From Oxyruncus cristatus (Eukaryota; Chordata; Aves; Passeriformes; Cotingidae), in NCBI GenBank assembly GCA_013399855.1, contig VXAY01002049.1:117804-181803 (forward strand): DNA of 64,000 nt. Reading direction: 5' to 3'. Position 1 is the first letter of the stretch. Each line of letters starts with the position of its first letter. The notes under the pieces were generated by a model. That model saw only the letters and a program-made list of their open reading frames with translations. It searched no databases and was not told where the DNA came from. This document shows positions 13,201 through 25,200 of this stretch, one piece after another. A program made the translations under genes and the position numbers.

Positions 13201-16200
13201 ACCAGCAGCATTTTGCTGCTTAAGTTACTGATGTCCACCTTTTCCTAAGGCAGGAAAGCCCAAGAGATTCGTGTATGTCCTAGGGGGTGTTCAGAAGAGA
13301 TGGAACCAAGGTAAGAAGAGTCAGAAAGTGAGTGTGGAGCCAACCACACCAACCACAGTGGAAAATGCTGGAGCCCCGACAGCTCCTAAGGGGATCCCAC
13401 ACACAAGCACCAAAGAGCCGAGTGACCACACCCCAAAACACTGGGAAAGCCTAATTAACATCAAAACTGCTGCCAGCCTTATCCTGGTGTGCCAGAGTCA
13501 CCAAAATGTCATTTTCTGCAGCACAGCCACATTGAAAAATCAGCATTTCTCATGCCAGCCAGGATGAGGTTACGTGCTGCAGACAATTCCAGGATCCTGG
13601 AAGGACCCAGGAAGGGACAGCTCAGTTCTCCATCCCTCACAGCCTGGCATTGCACAGGGTGTGTGAATCCCTGTTAACGGGTGCCAGTGTCAGGGCAGGC
13701 GGCCGGGGACTGCCGGTGTTCCCAGCAAGTTTGTTCCTGAGGAAAACAGGGAGCGAAGAACAGAGCCGGTTCCTTTACAAAACCCCTGAGACCTCTGCTC
13801 TTAGACAGCACGAGAGCCAAGGAGCTCTCCCTGTGCTCAGGGATGACAGCAGGCATCCCAAAATCCCTCCTCTCAGCGCTGCATCCTGCACGGGCATCCA
13901 GGGAAAAGGGTGAAACCACAGCACCAAGGTGTAGGAGACACGGAATGTGCACAAACGGCAGAGATAACGTGCAGGAACGAGACCTTACACGGAATTCCGT
14001 GGACTGTCACTCCCTTTGCCTTACAAGCAAACAGGAAAAAAAAGCAGAGGAGGGACTGGGAAAGGGGCTGGAGCCCAGAGGGCATATCCCTGTGGCATCA
14101 GACAGATGAGGTTTCTGTTCCTGATAAGCTACAGGAATTCTCTGTCAGGAGGGATCATATCCACCCGGAGGAATACGGATAATTGGCCTCTAAACTGCCA
14201 GAGAAACAGAAAGCATGTGTTCAATTTCTTTATATTCTGCAGTGATAATTGGTATACAAATCCCAAAAATGTTCCTGAGCGTTCTCAGAGTGAAAAGTTT
14301 CCAAGGTTTTTTTGCTGATGACAACCAGCCCTATCTCAATATTAAAAAAGAGAGAGAAAGAGACCATTTGAATTAAAGAATTGAGCTGAAGTGGCAGAGC
14401 CCACCCTTCTCACCCCTCTGGGATGACACACCCTGAGCACTCTGATCAAATACTGCTCTGGGCAAAGAGTTTTAGACTTCAGGTCCTTTGGAACTGGGTG
14501 ACAGAGCTCCAGAAACCAAGGTTTTGCCAAAAGCCACCCATGTGGCTTCCAAGTCCTTGTCATGGGACTGAACAGACACACGCACAGGAACCTCAGCAGT
14601 GCATTCCAACAGCGATCCCGAGCAACGGCTTTGGGAAGGGAGCACCTGTTGTGTTTAAGCTGCTCTTCTCCAGGAAATAGGGACAGAAAACGGACAGAGA
14701 CACCCCCACACAACTCCCACCCCTTCCCTCCCCAGCCGGGTTGGGGAGACCAGGCAGTCCCTGTTTTTCATCATGTCTGTTCCAATTTTGGGAAGGAGAT
14801 GCAGGCAGGGGAATCCCAGCCGGAAGCATCCCCCTGGCTTCCTCCATCCTGCATCTTCTGCACGTGGCACCTCAACATCTCTTCCCACCTCTCCTCTCCA
14901 GGGCCCCACCTTTGTCTTCCTAAACTCCACCCCAAACTCGCTGGAGTTCAAGGGCATTCCAAGGGATGCTCCAAGGATGCAGGGACACAGCCTGCTGACC
15001 CTTTCCTTCACCTGCACAACAACCCTCTGACTCCTGCACTTCCAAGCACTGAAGGAGGAAGACTGTGTATTAAAGGCAGTGTATTAAGAAGGGAAGAATC
15101 TTTTCCAATGAAAAATCAGCATCCTCACAAAACAAAGTCCTAAAGGCACAAACCGGTGAACTAATCGGAGCAGGGTACGAGAGGAACTGGAACGACTCCC
15201 GGGGGATTAAAACAAAGGGTTTCACTACCAACCTAAGTTTCTGAGACAGCACTTAGAGCCTCAACCTGTACACTGAAAGCAAGAGGTGGCTCGAGTGGTC
15301 CGTGACACACCACAGACCCTCTGACCAGACAGCACATGCCATGTTTGCCTTATTCCTGCAAGCTTATCTGCTTCTTAAATAACACTGTTCACACGGATAC
15401 AGATCTAGAAAGGGTTATAAATACATGTATTTATATATATTCACACATTTTAGTCCCTGTAATAAAGGTCTGCTCCTTTCTCTCCCATGCTGCTGGAGCA
15501 CCTGCCACCACTGGTGGCAGTGGGGGCTGTTCCCAGAGTAACTGTGTCCAGCCCAATCCTCCAGCAACTGCAGGAAAACACGGATTAGTGCTGAAAGGAG
15601 TCGTGGGGGGCTCAGCTCAGCCCCATCTTTACTATTTACACAAAAGAAACTCCTCAGACACTAAGTCCCACCTTCCCTCCAGCTCACAAAGCAGCTCTGC
15701 TCAGCCCAGCCAGGCTGGAGCCTGCACAGCTCAGCCAGGAGGACTGGGATAAACGGGAGCATCATCCAGACATTTACACTGTAGGCAGTAAACAACGAGC
15801 GGCATGCAAAGGGTTTGGGTAAAGAAGTCAAAAACAACCGAGGGCTTCAACATTTTGAAGTGTGTCCTGAGGTGGCCAAGCCAACATGGCAACAGAGGGG
15901 ATGTTAAAGCAGCAGGTGACTCCCAGCCCCGTGACCTCAGCAAACATGAGTCCGTTAGTCCCACACAAACTGAATGCAACACATCCCAAGTGCACCGAGA
16001 CCGTCAGATCCCGAGAAATGATTAATCTACGTCGACAGCAAATACCTCCTTGCAATGGGTTTTCTCCTGTAACACTGGGTATTTTCTTGGACACGTGAAT
16101 AGGAGTGGAGAGGGAAGCTGGGATGCTTTGCCAAAAGCTTCCCCACTGGGAAAAGAAAAGCTGCCTGTCCCTGAGTCAGCACCACCACAGCAGCAGTGAG

Positions 16201-19200
16201 AACCAGCACTTCGTATTGAAATGCCAATCTGAGTTTCCTAGGAAAGGAGTGGTTATGGATTAGATTCTGATATTCTTCCCAGAGATTCAACCTCTTGTTG
16301 CCCAGAGCTTGTGGACTCTCCATCCCTGGAAGTGTGTCCAAGGCCAGGTTGGACAGGGCTTGGAGCAACCTGGGCTAGTGGAAGGTGTCCCTGCCCATGG
16401 CAGGAGGTTGGAACGAGATGGGCTTTAAGGTCCCTCCCAACCCAAACCATTCCAGGATTCCATAATTCAGCATAATTTACTGCAAAGCCTCTTTTGGACC
16501 AGTATCAAAGGTTCTCCGGCTTTTGAACATCTTACATTTAAAACAACAAGCTTTAAAGCAATTTTCCAGCAATTCCTACGTGAAGTCTACAGGGGCTCAG
16601 GAAGCCAGCGACTCCTCCCATCATTTCCTCTCCCCGTCTGCCCTCTCGCAGCAGTCAGGAACAGGGCTCAAAGAATTTGCTTTTGCACAGTAGGAAACTT
16701 CAGAAGGGACCTGGCAATCCCAGACCACTCTTGCCAGGTCCCATCCCAGCCACACAAGGACACACAGTGGGATTAACAGGACGGTCGCGGGCTGTCCCTC
16801 CCCGGGACAGCGAACTACGGAGATCAAAGACCAGGACAAGGAAGATGCAGCAGAGGCTACGGCCAAGAAATTCAGGAGCTTTGGTCTTGAGGTTTCAACA
16901 CGACCCTGCTGCCACTCAGAGAAAGAGCAGCCACCAAACAGTCAGCGCTACCACCAGCAGAAAGGACATCATAAAGGGAATGCGTGGAGAAGGAAAAATG
17001 CTAGAGTATAGCTGACACTTTTTGAGTGCTTTCTGCTCTTCAGGAATTGCAATAGAAACCTTTGGAAGAGTTTCTTCACTTGCTGGCCGGGGAAAGGCTG
17101 TCTCAGTAGGTATCTGCTGCTTTTTTAGTTTGTCTTCATCCTGTACTAACAGAGGACGTTCCCGTTTCTGCTTTCATGGTAGAAGATCAAGAAAGACAGA
17201 GAGAGATGAACAAAAATGACAGATGGAAAGTGCCCAAAAGTGACACTTGGAGGTGTGCAAAGCATTAGGACAGCTCTTCTCAATGTAAAACAAACTGCCC
17301 TGGGGAGCAGAGCAGCTGGTGGCCTGGGCCACACCAGCCTTGGAGCTACAGAACCACGTCCTCCCCGCAGAGCTCATCAACATCTGGATCGGTGTCGGGG
17401 GTGGTTTGTGCCTGCCCTGCCAGGAAAGCAGGTGCTCAAAACCTCCTGGAGTGTTTCAGAATTGGAATGGTTGAGAAAAAAACTCGGAGGTATTAGAAAT
17501 AGGAATGGTGCAGTAAAAAAGGTGGTCTCTGACAGCTTCCTAATCTACCCTTAAAATCAGCGTTTGGCAAATCCCACGGAACAGCCAGACTGCGGAGCAG
17601 ATACAAAAGGCTTTCCCGAAGTTCTGACCAGAGTATCAAAATTACTGATTGGTCTCAAAATTCTACTGGAACAAGTGAAAAAAACTGTTACTCTCAGAAA
17701 TGCCACGTGTGGAACGGGCAGGATGGCAGTGGGAGCACTGCAAGCTCCTGGAATTTTGCTCCGTGTTTTAGTACTTTTGTTTCTGGAGGCTGAAGAATGA
17801 TAAAAACCCGGAATGAGTAAATCAGCACACAGGACCATGCAAAGGCTCCAGCACTTCTGCTGAAGAAAGAAAAGACTGTGGGAATGTTGCTGGCAGTAAC
17901 TCTCCATCCTTTTAGCTTGGCAGCCCTGGGCAGATCCAAGTGTACTTAGGAGAGGAAAAACTTGGCTCTAAGCTCCCTCAGCTGAGCCAACCTCCTCTGG
18001 TCAGTGCGGTATTTTGGGACTGGTTCTTTGCACACCCCTAAGTGGTGAGAATTGGGGAGAAAGTAGCCGGGAGACTGGGCAGCAAAAGAAAATATAAAAT
18101 GCCAGAGTAACATGATTGTTAAAACAACAAAGAAACGGAAAGAAAGACAACATAAAAAGAACAGGGAACAGTTAAACTTTCAGAATTGCTTTTCTCGCCG
18201 AATACACGGTTATATCGTTCATGCAGCTTTTTCGAACCAGCCATGCACCAAAATAAGCAAAAACTGAAAGCTGCAAAAGCTGCAGCAAGTGCCAGAGTCC
18301 TCTGGGTGTGAGTTATGAAACTACTTCATGTAGCCAAAAGAAAAAAAAAAAATGTTATCCAGCAGCTGCTGTCGAGTTTTTGCTCGGTGCCATTGCAACA
18401 GCAAGTCTGGTTCAGAAGCACAGATCAGAGCAGCAGCTTTACCTCAAGCCCACCAACCTGTCTCTCAGAAGATAGGACAGTGACTTTCTTGACCTGGACA
18501 CACAAAGCGTGTTAAGGTTCAGTTGTCTCGTAATAAAACATTCAGGAACAGCAGAACAGCAGCCCCTGGCACAAAACCCCTTCGGCCACTAGGGCCGGGT
18601 GAAGGCACCACTTTTGCACGGTGAATTATCGTCCCTAAATTACCATGGTGGTTTACTAGCCTTAAATTACCATCACGATTTACCATCCTTCAACACGTGC
18701 AGGTGAAGGAAAACACCCTCCTCGGTCAGTGCCTGGCGAAGATGCATTTCTGGAAGTTCACAGAACGTGTCCACCTCCACCTCAGAGCAAGATCACTTCA
18801 GAGAGCGTCAGATTAAGAGGGACTTTCCAGAAATGCAAATCCGGGGACACTAAAGACCCACTGCAGCTTTAGGTGGGACAAGCCCACGCCATCCAAGACC
18901 TCGTAATGTGGTCACCTTGTCAGAAATTCTCCACAATAACCAAGAATATAATTCTCGAACTGCAGTTGTGGAGCTTGAGAGCCCCTGCTCTGTCCCACCC
19001 ATGCCCCAAAAACCACATGGCACCGCGGGCAGAGCTCTGTTGCCCAAATTCCTGTGGATTTAAGCTGAGGGTCAGCAACCACAGAGCAAAATCCATCCAT
19101 GTGTTAAACAAGGTAATCCCATGGACAGGTGGGACTGACTTCTGTGGGACAGCTTCCCACAGAAGCTGTGGCTGCCCCGTCCCTGGAAGTGTCCAAGGCC

Positions 19201-22200
19201 AGGTTGGACAGGGTTTGGAGCAACCTGGGCTAGTGGAAGGTGCCCCTGGCCATGGCAGGGGCTGGAACAAGGACTTTAAGGTCCCTTCCAACCCAAACCA
19301 CTTTGTGATTCTACAGCAACCAACCCCGACTAAGTTCAGTTTGGGGGATCTCATTTTTCCTAAGCTGTCCTGGGTTTTCTCTCCACTTTGAGGAGCCTGT
19401 AGTGAACTTGGTGTTAAACCCCTTGTAGGTGTTACAATGCTCCATCCACTGCGAGATTATTTCCTGATTAATGAGCATTTCCCTTGCACTGGTTTGAAGA
19501 TTAAATACAAGTTAATCTGCAGGGCTGTGGGCAGGAAGGAGGGAAGCTGGGCATAAACCAGGAGAGAGCCCCCAGCTGCCACCACTGCAGCCAGGATGCA
19601 ATTTTTCTGTGGTAATAAAAAAATTACATTTACTACTGAGTGAGGGAGTAATCAGAGACTGATTACCACGGGTGCTAACTACAGTTTTACTCACAAGCTC
19701 CAAATCTGAGTTAGGCACCGCCAATATGACACAGAGAAGGTGTCTCTTAGCCAAGAAGAAACCAGTTGGTGACAGATCTCTGCTGTTCCAACTGGGTTTC
19801 TTTGGAAAATTACCTTTTAAAGGAAATTAGCAGAGAAACTGGGCGTATGTGGCTACTAACACACAGGCCCTGCTCCTGGAAGGAGGAAGGTTCCCATCAC
19901 GTATGAACAGCCCTGCTGAGGAGTCTTCCTGAAGCCTCCACAGCAGACCAGCACCTGGAGTTCCTAATGCAAGTCTAAACCCCAAGAAGAAACTGGAGAG
20001 TAAAGTGATCGTGGAAAAATTATCCCGTCCTACTGCTTCTGCACTGGGTTGCAATATTATCTCTGAAGTAATAATTTTAATTTAGGAGTTTAGGTGGATT
20101 TTTTTCCCCCCACATTTTGGGGAGATCCAGTCCCCCTGGAGCCAGCCACGGGGAGTGCTCTCTACCCTCGCAGTGGCAGCAACGCCAGGAGAAGCTGCAC
20201 CAAAAGCAGGTGAGGAATCCCTACACCCCTTCCCTGCCGAAACAAAAACCGCGGTTTTCACGATGCCACGACTTCGGCTCTCTCGGGGACCACCCTACAC
20301 GTTAAAAGGCCACCCCCTGGAACACCACCATGCCCCGAGGTACTCACTCCATCCGCTCCCGTGGGGATCTGCCCGTTGACGTTGAGGGTCCGGAAGGGGG
20401 AGTGGGTGGACAGACGCTTGTCCCACTCGCTCGGCCGCGGCTCCGGGACGGACTCCATGAAGTTCTTCTTCAGCTCGCTGATGTTGGCGTGGTGCTTCTT
20501 GATTTCCTCCTGGGGCTTATCCAGATCCTACCAGCAAAAGGGACAGGGTGAGCGGAAGGGGCGCGGGGAGGAGCCGGGGCTGGCTAGGCTGCGCTTAGCA
20601 AAGCTGCGCTCAGCAGGGCCGCGGCCCAGCTTCCCAAGTGGTGCTCACACCGCAAACGCACAAAGGGAGCGTCCTCTCTCCTCTCTCCTCTCGGGGTTAA
20701 TCTGGGACAAACTGCGATCACGGAGCGGGGTCTCCTCCAGGTGACCTGCAACCTCGTGGATTTTCCCCCTGTGGGATTTCTTTTAGAGTCGCCAGGCTGG
20801 GTTTGTTCGGGTTATTTTTTTCAATTGGGGTAGGTTTGCTTTCTTTTCCCTCTGCAAGCCTGAGCATTCCCAGGTGTCAATACAATTCATGTTCAACAAC
20901 ATGTTTTCCCGATTTTTTTTTTTTTTGCTCTCTTCATACCTACTTCCCTTTAATCCTACCAGGAGTTATCTCTGCTCCCAGAATATTCCCATTACCATCG
21001 TTTCCCCTCCCTCTCATCTCATCCCTCCAGGAGCTACCACAGGAGGTTTTAGACTTCTGAAATGAAGATGAGATGATTTTTTTTTTTATTTTTAATCAAA
21101 CTGAGAATTTCCTTCATGCCGGATCAATCAAAAAACTCCTGATGATTTTTTTTTTTTTTTTTTCATCTGGAAAAAGCCACATTTCTACTCTGTGATGCCA
21201 GTTTACAGCATAAACACACAGACTTCAAGGCAAGGCAACTTGTCAAAAATAGTTTTTTCTTTGCAAGCAAACAAGAGTTCGTAGAAAACAAAGCTTCTGC
21301 ATAAAATAGGCATAAGCCAAACAACAACTTTTCTGGACAGGGCCAAAAAGCAGCAAGAAAGGGAGAAATCAAGGTCAGTAAAAGCACCACTGGGAAATTT
21401 AACTCTTTCTGTGCTTTCAGTTGTTACTCAGCCCATTAATTTTAGACGATGGAAGAGCAAACACATCCCTAAAGGAGGGGCCCTCCCAAAAACCTGCATC
21501 CCTGCAGCTGCTCACCCAGGACACAGCTAAACCCCAAATGCCTCTTTAAGAACGTTTACCCGTTTTGGCACAGTTCTGGGGGGAAAAAAAAAGCAAGTTT
21601 TGGCATCAGTTCTGGATGAAAATATAAGGCAAGTGCCTGCTGGGTAGGGAAAAAAAGCAAAAATAAGTCTGGTGAGGACTCCGGGGTTAATCCCTGCCTG
21701 GGTCCAGGAACCCTACGGCTGCTCCTGGTTCAGAGAAGAGAGAAGGACCACCTTGGCTTTTCCAGCACTGTGCAGGAGCAGGGCCTGGGAGGGCTGGAGA
21801 GGAGCTAAAGCCACGAGGAGCTACGTGGAGCCAGGTCTGGAAAGCACCTTGAGGAACCAGCTCGCTCAGCGTCACCTCCTTTTCCTCCTGTTTCTCCCTT
21901 TCTGCAAGGACCTGGTGCACGAGGAGAGTTAAAAGGCTTTCAGCAAAACCAACAGGCAGCTTCAGGAGGGTGAGGTCTGCTGGGAAAACACCTGATCCGC
22001 CAAATGCACGGGTTAAAAAACACACAGGGAATCAAGGGGGTGAGCTGCTGGGTGAGCCCTGTTCTAGGGGAGGGCTGGAGCACCTGCAACAGAACCAGGG
22101 AGGGAAAGGGCTGGGTGGCAGAGGCAGGTGTTGCACTAACAGGAAAAAAGGGGTTTGGAAGCGATGACCAAGCTCTGGTTGGGGCTGGGGAGATGGAGCT

Positions 22201-25200
22201 GTTTGAGTTGGGTGGAGGAGAAGGCGACAGGCAGAGTCTTCAGAGCTCCAGCAGCGGCCCGATGCGTTCACACCCTTCACTCGTGGCTCAGAGCTCTACG
22301 TTGTGGCAGGTTAAAAAAAAAAAAAAAAATCAAAAATAAACCCCCCCAAAAACCAAAAAAAAAACCCCCCCAAAAAAAAAACATACCACCCAAAACCTGC
22401 AAAACTTTGAAACTTCCAATTAGGAGAAGGCAGTATTAGTTCACTCCACTTTTTCAAGAGATGCCAACGGGGAAACCCTACGAGCTGCTGGGGCTGCAAG
22501 TCTGAGTAGAAACACGTAACACAGAGTAACAAGAGCCACAAAACATCTCCCATAACACAGTGTATTAAAGAATTAAAATATATGATTGGCGTGGTCTGTT
22601 CTGAGACCGTGCTTGGGTGAGAGCAAAGGGAAAGGGCTCCCAAATTCGAAGGGAAGAGCTGTAACGTGGAGGGATGAGCCACCCGTGACCACTGAGCCCC
22701 CACGTCAGATCCATGGGGACCTGGCACCGAGCAGGATGGGACCTGGGGGGTGGTGAGGTGCTGCAAGGCAAGGAAGGCCTGAAGGAGGATGGAAACATCC
22801 CTGCGGCATCCAAATGGATCCCTCCTGCCTGAAGCAACGTGGACATTGTGGTGGCCCGAATGCCCAGAGGTGACACTGAACCCCAGAATGGGTTGGAAAG
22901 GACCTTAAAACTCACCCAGTTCCACTCCCTGCCATGGGCAGGGACACCTTCCACTAGCCCAGGTTGCTCCAAGCTCGGTCCAACCTGGCCTTGGACACTT
23001 CCAGGGATGGGGCAGCCACAGCTTCTCTGGGCAACCTGTGCCAATTCCACCTGCAGCTTATCCTGAATTTTGTATTCTCATAGAGTGGCTTATCCCCCAG
23101 GAAAATAATTTGTTTCAAGCAAATAATTTGTTTCAAAACTAGTCCCCACTACAATCTATGCCCCTGTGAGCACCCAGTGGGTCCCAGAGCAGATCCGAGC
23201 TCTGCCAATCATGTATTTTGGGTAGGTATGAGAGAATGAAAGTCAGAAGAGGTAGAAGGAAGAATGGCTGCACACCATCGTGTTTACTGTCACCATGCAA
23301 AAGCATAATTAAAAAAATCAAATCAAAAGGTCTTTCATGCAAGAGCATGCAAAATAAAGGCAGCAGCAGAAGAGGAAGAAGTTCAGCGCAGATGCAGAAG
23401 GTTTAGGCAAATGCAACTCAAAAAAAGCTTCAAGTTCATACAAACCTCCAACATTAAATTGCTATGCCTGATATAAATGTTTTCACCATCTAGCCTCTTT
23501 GATCTCTTCTGTGAAAATGAAAGGAAAGGGGGAAACAAAACAAAACAAAACAAAAAAAAGCACAAAAAATTAAAACGTTGGTCTTGCGGGATCGAGAAAT
23601 CGGCAAATTAAAAATGTTAACTCAAGGTCGGGAGTGCAGCGCTGAGGCAGCGTGGGGTGGGAATTCCCACCAGGAATGGGGGTCTGGCTCATGGAGAATG
23701 GGAGATGTGATGAGTCCTTTAAAGAGACAGCTCCCGGGGGGGCCTCGGCTCCGGCCACAAAGAGACGGTTACTGGGTTTTCCAAGGAAACCTTGCACAGG
23801 TCACCACCATCCTGAGGGATGCAGGCCCACCCCAGTGTGAGGCTGTACTACCTGGAGTAACCTTTACAAGGCCCCAGTGTGCACAGTAACTATGCCTTAA
23901 CCACCTTTCCCATCTTGGATGTGCCCCTGTCACTTAATCAATACCAAAAAAACATCCTCCTATTTGTTTTGGGGGTTTTTTTTGCATTTCCTGCAATGCA
24001 CACTGCACAGTTTTCTCTGGTTTCTAACTGAATTTGTTACAGAGAAGATAAATTTCATAAATCAAGCCAAGTGTGTTTCTTTTGAACATTCAACATGCAC
24101 AATTTGAGCAATCAGGTTGCGTCTACGGGACAAAAAAACTACTCATTTCCCAATTGAGTACTTGGTAGTTTCAAGAAAACCAACATCCCAACCCAAAGCA
24201 CAGGAAGAAATTGGAGCACTGTCTTTTTAAACACGTTACAGATGCATGAATGATATGGCAAATTTGGCTGGTGAAAGGGTAAAGTGGCTAACCTTCCTCA
24301 TTCTTATCAGCTCTTCCTCTTTTTCTGCAGGCTGCTGCTGTTGGGCAGTGATAAAAACAGGAAAAAAAAAAAAAAAGAGTTGTTGGTTCATTTAATTATG
24401 CTGAACCTTAAAAAAAAACAAAAAAAACAAAAAACCAAAACAACGACTGTGAGCAACCTAAACTGAATTATTAGCACAAACCTGGGGCTGGGCACCATTC
24501 GTGGTGGGGACTGTGACCTCAATGTGTGTTTTCCTCACCTACATTTAAGAAATAAACGGGTAAAAACATTTCTCGTTAGTAGATCTGTTTCCAGAAACCA
24601 TTTAGTTTCCGAACACGGCTGCATCAAGTTGGTTTTGAGGGGCTTGGGGGAACATGCAAAAACCAACAACATGCAGCCCGGGGTTAATGACACGGCAGCT
24701 CCCGGCGCTCTGTTAGTCGACAGCACGTGAAATAATTCCTCCAGCTCGAGAATTATTTGTATTTGAAACCAGTGCTCTCCAGTGCTTCTGAAGAAGGGCA
24801 TTCCCACTTGCATCAGCTTGGCCAGGCAATGTTTTCAAACGTCACTTGCAGCTGGATCTCCCAGTGAAATCCCAGCAAAGCAACATGCTCCAATTAACAC
24901 AGACCTTCTCAAAAACAGAAGTTACGGGTTATATGCACAGGTATTATGTTGGCAGAGGCAGTAAGAGCTGGCTTAGCTACGAAACCAAGCCTAACATCAC
25001 TAATTAAGTTCTTTCCCGTCCATAAGTAGAGAGCCAAGATTGTCTTAACGCACTCTCAAGGAAGTATTTTAGGGAAATTGGATTGCCAAGTACTCTGAAG
25101 GCAAAAGCATCAGTGGGTGTTAAAAGAAGTGATGCAGCTACATTGGAGAAACAGGGTAAATTTGGCACGTTCAAATCCACAATTTCCTCCCACATCTATT

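Larger units (their letters stand above)
7254..20347. other. Long intron between exon 17 and the 17B-like exon (13.1 kb)
   Basis: Contents are the CU tract next to the exon, CR1 fragments at 8862-9166, 12706-12772, 16292-16468 and 19142-19316, and otherwise unique AT-moderate sequence. Several open frames of 100-215 codons occur on both strands, but none has a recognisable family, start context or splice context. I saw no further cassette exon that I could support. Confidence 0.6.
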
